DNA of 16,193 nucleotides, taken from positions 1-16,193 of the forward strand of contig DATEVB010000210.1 in NCBI GenBank assembly GCA_035282865.1, read 5' to 3'. Below, piece after piece: positions 14,135 through 16,193 of this stretch (its first letter is position 1; every line of letters starts with the position of its first letter). This DNA is from UBA4744 sp035282865 (GTDB lineage: Bacteria > Actinomycetota > Acidimicrobiia > Spongiisociales > UBA4744). The notes under the pieces are model-generated. The model ran no database searches. It saw nothing but the letters and a program-made list of their open reading frames with translations, and had not been told where the DNA came from. Position numbers and translations under genes: made by a program.

Positions 14135-15300
14135 TGGCCATCATCGCTCGCACCACTCCGGCGGCGGTTTCCGATCGCCGCCGCCCAACCCCGGATGTGA
14201 TTCTGTTCGTTGCGATGGTGGTGCTGGCCGCCTTGGGGGTGCTGATGGTCTACTCGGCGTCGAGGACCCGGCTCGAGACGCTCGGCCTCGATCCCACCAG
14301 CGAGATGGTCGATCAAGCGATCTTTGCCGCAGCCGGCCTGGTGCTGTTCTTTGTGGCGTCTTTCATCGATTACCGCGAATGGCGCAACGTTGCTCCGCTC
14401 CTCTACATCGGTACGCTGATCGCGCTGGGCGCCGTCTTCCTGTTCGAGCCGGGTGGGGCCAGGGCACAGCGATGGATACCCATCGGGTCCTATCAGCTCC
14501 AACCGGCCGAGTTTGCCAAGATGGCGATGATCCTGGTGCTGGCCTCAGTGCTGGTGCCGGCCAAAGAAGAAGGCATGAGCTGGCGACGGCTGGTGCAAAC
14601 GATGGTGATAGTGGCCGTCCCGGCGGTGTTGATCTACATTGAGCCGGATCTGGGGACCATGTTGGTGTTCGCGTTCATTGCCCTTGTCATGCTTTTCATC
14701 GGGGGAACGACGCTGCGGCAGCTGATGGTCGTGATGACGGCGGCCGGCGCTGGGATACTGGCGATCTGGAAGCTCGAGCTGCTGCGTCCGTACCAGATCG
14801 AGCGCCTCCAGAGCGTCTTCAACCCTTCCACGGCGGATCCGCTCGGTGCGGCCTACAACCGCATCCAGAGCGAGATCGCCATCGGCAGCGGAGGCTTCTT
14901 CGGGAAGGGCCTCTTCCTGGGCACCCAAACGAATCTCGATTTCGTGCCGGCCCAGACCACCGACTTCATCTTCACTGCCGTCGGCGAGCAACTTGGATTC
15001 GTCGGCGGGGCGCTGGTGTTGCTTGCCTACGCCGTCATCATCTGGCGGCTCCTGGTGATCGCCGTCAACGCTCGCGATCGGTACGGGGTGTTGGTAGTGG
15101 CCGGCATCGCGGCCATGTTCGCCTTTCACGTTTACATCAACATCGGTATGACGGTCGGTATCGCTCCCGTCACCGGGCTGCCGTTACCGTTCATGAGCGC
15201 CGGAGGGTCGACCTTTGTCACGATGGCGATCTCGCTGGGCGTTGCCAACTCCGTGTGGCTGCGCAGGTCTCCGGTGCCGGGAGAGACGTACATCGTGTGA
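14134..15300 (+). CDS. rodA: RodA, SEDS-family peptidoglycan glycosyltransferase
   Basis: RodA polymerises lipid II into glycan strands as partner of PBP2. The 388-residue product is strongly hydrophobic with about ten membrane segments. Family motifs include QPAEFAKMAM near 128-137, EPDLGTM (170-176), the NRIQSEIAIGSGGFFGKG block, FVPAQTTDFIF with the likely catalytic Asp277, and LPLPFMSAGGS (349-359). In the last motif the usual Tyr before GGS is Ala356. ATG 14134 overlaps the mrdA stop by one base (TGATG), and GGAGGG at 14122-14127 is well spaced. FtsW is the alternative SEDS member, but the mre-pbp2 context argues for RodA (called sfr in Streptomyces). Confidence 0.95.
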   Translation: MAIIARTTPAAVSDRRRPTPDVILFVAMVVLAALGVLMVYSASRTRLETLGLDPTSEMVDQAIFAAAGLVLFFVASFIDYREWRNVAPLLYIGTLIALGAVFLFEPGGARAQRWIPIGSYQLQPAEFAKMAMILVLASVLVPAKEEGMSWRRLVQTMVIVAVPAVLIYIEPDLGTMLVFAFIALVMLFIGGTTLRQLMVVMTAAGAGILAIWKLELLRPYQIERLQSVFNPSTADPLGAAYNRIQSEIAIGSGGFFGKGLFLGTQTNLDFVPAQTTDFIFTAVGEQLGFVGGALVLLAYAVIIWRLLVIAVNARDRYGVLVVAGIAAMFAFHVYINIGMTVGIAPVTGLPLPFMSAGGSTFVTMAISLGVANSVWLRRSPVPGETYIV

Positions 15301-15308
15301 CCGATGAG

Positions 15309-15343
15309 GACCAAGGTACGCCGTACGAAATACGAAGTACGGG
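15309..15343. repeat. Heptamer-period repeat array D (unit near GTACGAA)
   Basis: Units in register are GACCAAG, GTACGCC, GTACGAA, ATACGAA, GTACGGG; the last four share TACG. The array starts 9 bases after the rodA stop. Its right part is one arm of the inverted repeat that brackets tdk. Units of array B read on the opposite strand (GTACAAG, GTACTAG) resemble these. Confidence 0.6.
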
Positions 15344-15345
15344 CC
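15326..15345 (+). repeat. Left arm of the inverted repeat flanking tdk
   Basis: These 20 bases match the reverse complement of 15981-16000 at 19 of 20 positions, including a shared 17-base string AATACGAAGTACGGGCC. The arm is 40 bases upstream of the tdk start. Beyond the 20 bases the similarity stops. Confidence 0.85.
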
Positions 15346-15372
15346 TAGTCAGAATGCCGGCCTCAACATGAC

Positions 15373-15378
15373 TACCCT
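15373..15378 (+). promoter_or_regulatory. Putative -10 box giving a leaderless tdk transcript
   Basis: TACCCT fits TANNNT and ends 7 bases before the ATG at 15386, so transcription would begin at or next to that ATG. No Shine-Dalgarno is present before this ATG or before the ATG at 15368. Leaderless mRNAs with this geometry are common in actinobacteria. No convincing -35 is seen. Confidence 0.45.
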
Positions 15379-15385
15379 GCCCGCT

Positions 15386-15973
15386 ATGTACCGACGGGGC
15401 GAGCAGGGCTGGGTCGAGGTCATCTGCGGGCCGATGTTCTCGGGCAAGAGCGAAGAACTGATTCGGAGGGTGACCCGTTCCAAGATCGCCCGGATCCCGG
15501 TCCAGACGTTCAAGCCTGCCATCGATGTTCGGTACGCCCAAGCCGAGGTTGTTTCGCACAGCAGCCTGTCGGTTGAGGCAAGTCCCGTAGTGGACTCGGC
15601 GGCCCTGCTCAAAGCCATCGAGGAGGCCACGGTGGTGGTCGGTATCGACGAAGCCCAATTCTTCGATGACGGTTTGGTTGAGATTGTCGATCACCTGGCC
15701 AAGGCCGGCAAACAGGTCATCGTGGCGGGTCTCGATTTGGATTACCTCAGCCGACCCTTCGAGCCGATCCCGACTCTGGCGAGCCACGCCGAGTATGTCA
15801 CCAAAATGCTGGCCGTTTGCCATCGATGTGGTGCCCCGGCCGGTTACACCCAGCGGATTGTTCACTCGGACGAACTGGTGGTGCTCGGAGCTACCGATGC
15901 CTACGAAGCGCGTTGCCGATTGTGTTACGACCCCGCCGAGGCGGAGCAACCGAAGCTCATTGAGTTGAGATAG
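15386..15973 (+). CDS. tdk: Thymidine kinase, type II
   Basis: This enzyme phosphorylates salvaged thymidine to dTMP with ATP. The 195-residue product shows P-loop GPMFSGKS (15-22), DEAQFF (88-93, with Glu89 the likely catalytic base), the lasso region with a structural zinc site at Cys145, Cys148, Cys177 and Cys180, and GYTQR near 153-157. From ATG 15386 the protein (MYRRGEQGWVEVICGPMFSG) lines up with the N-terminus of the Bacillus subtilis enzyme as I recall it. The in-frame ATG at 15368 would add six residues, and its codon is only 5 bases from the putative -10 box. It stands alone between two intergenic regions and is bracketed by an inverted repeat, unlike the packed genes before it. 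Confidence 0.95.
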   Translation: MYRRGEQGWVEVICGPMFSGKSEELIRRVTRSKIARIPVQTFKPAIDVRYAQAEVVSHSSLSVEASPVVDSAALLKAIEEATVVVGIDEAQFFDDGLVEIVDHLAKAGKQVIVAGLDLDYLSRPFEPIPTLASHAEYVTKMLAVCHRCGAPAGYTQRIVHSDELVVLGATDAYEARCRLCYDPAEAEQPKLIELR

Positions 15974-15985
15974 GGCCTTTGGCCC
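15973..15985 (+). terminator. Small hairpin at the tdk stop codon
   Basis: GGGCC-TTT-GGCCC forms a 5-bp G/C-only stem whose first base is the last base of the tdk TAG stop. What follows (GTACTTCGTATTG) is moderately T-rich without a true U-run. It is a possible tdk terminator and also overlaps the right inverted-repeat arm. Confidence 0.35.
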
Positions 15986-16000
15986 GTACTTCGTATTGCG
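15981..16000 (-). repeat. Right arm of the inverted repeat flanking tdk (short heptamer array E)
   Basis: The reverse complement matches 15326-15345 at 19 of 20 bases. On the minus strand the units ATACGAA and GTACGGG keep the 7-base register of array D. Further right, GGACCAGGTACG (16038-16049) resembles GGACCAAGGTACG at 15308-15320 in direct orientation, so the two tdk flanks share more than one element. Confidence 0.8.
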
Positions 16001-16047
16001 ATCCGCTCACCGGCCGGCTTGTGTCGAAGTAGGAAGGGACCAGGTAC

Positions 16048-16074
16048 GTTCTAGGTGGCGAAGCCATCTAGAAC
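16048..16074. promoter_or_regulatory. 27-base dyad upstream of the last partial gene
   Basis: GTTCTAGGTGGC (16048-16059) pairs with GCCATCTAGAAC (16063-16074) through 11 Watson-Crick pairs and one G-T pair, around loop GAA. It lies between tdk and the next gene, 36 bases before its likely GTG. It could be a regulator-binding site or an RNA hairpin. No U-run follows on the plus strand. A -10-like TACGCT is at 16087-16092. Confidence 0.5.
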
Positions 16075-16110
16075 CACTCTGCCTGCTACGCTGAAGGAGG
16101 CCGCCAGTCG

Positions 16111-16193
16111 GTGGCTGTTGTTTCGCGAACTCGATCGGAGAGAGCGGTGGGTGTCCTGTCGCCGTTTCTGCCCGGTTCCGGCACCCTGCGCAT
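16111..16193 (+). CDS. Start of an unidentified gene, cut by the window edge
   Basis: From GTG 16111 an open frame runs off the end (27 codons plus 2 bases), beginning VAVVSRTRSERAVGVLSPFL. AAGGAGG at 16094-16100 lies 10 bases upstream. An alternative in-frame GTG at 16147 has GGAGAG at 16137-16142 and would suit a transcript begun by the TACGCT at 16087-16092. Too little is visible to name a family. The opposite strand stops after about 36 codons from the window end and is less likely. Confidence 0.45.
   Translation, partial: MAVVSRTRSERAVGVLSPFLPGSGTLR

Noticed and set aside
15346..15980. tdk region as an insertion sequence with terminal inverted repeats
   Set aside because: There is no transposase, no target-site duplication is visible outside the arms, and the arms overlap heptamer repeats seen elsewhere in the window.

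Overview
The window looks like chromosomal backbone of a high-G+C Gram-positive bacterium (phylum Actinobacteria/Actinomycetota). This rests on the G/C-rich codon third positions, frequent GTG and TTG starts, and a gene order (tig-clpP-clpX ... valS-folC-ndk-mreB-mreC-mreD-pbp2-rodA) that I recall from Streptomyces and relatives. The taxon cannot be fixed more closely from sequence alone; a non-mycelial deep branch such as Acidimicrobiia is a guess.

Layout. Positions 1-787 hold six tRNA genes in two divergent groups: Lys(CTT) and Leu(TAG) leftward, then Pro(TGG), Gly(TCC), Arg(TCT) and His(GTG) rightward. None encodes the 3' CCA. The rightward group runs, after 49 bases, into tig-clpP-clpX (837-4083), the nascent-chain chaperone and the ClpXP protease. 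Next comes an unrecognised secreted, Thr/Ser-rich protein with an LPFTG wall-anchor signal (4215-5066). It is followed by valS, folC and ndk (5150-9541), for tRNA charging, folate and nucleotide metabolism. After a 170-base gap comes the cell-elongation operon mreB-mreC-mreD-mrdA(pbp2)-rodA (9712-15300), in which mreC through rodA are joined by 1-4 base overlaps. A solitary type II thymidine kinase (tdk, 15386-15973) and the start of an unidentified gene (16111 onward) end the window. Every protein gene is on the + strand.

The genes are mostly ordinary housekeeping. The less ordinary signal lies between them. Four, probably five, intergenic spots carry short degenerate tandem repeats with a 7-base period but different unit sequences: 31-58, 342-369, 9552-9586, 15309-15343, and minus-strand 15981-16000. 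Two of them contain a 20-base inverted repeat (19/20 identical) that brackets tdk. Other points worth a look are a probably leaderless tdk mRNA, a single clpP where actinobacteria usually have a tandem pair, the LPFTG protein with a long basic tail placed between clpX and valS, and several dyads near translation or transcription starts. I see no CRISPR array, insertion sequence, phage gene, toxin-antitoxin pair or defence cassette.
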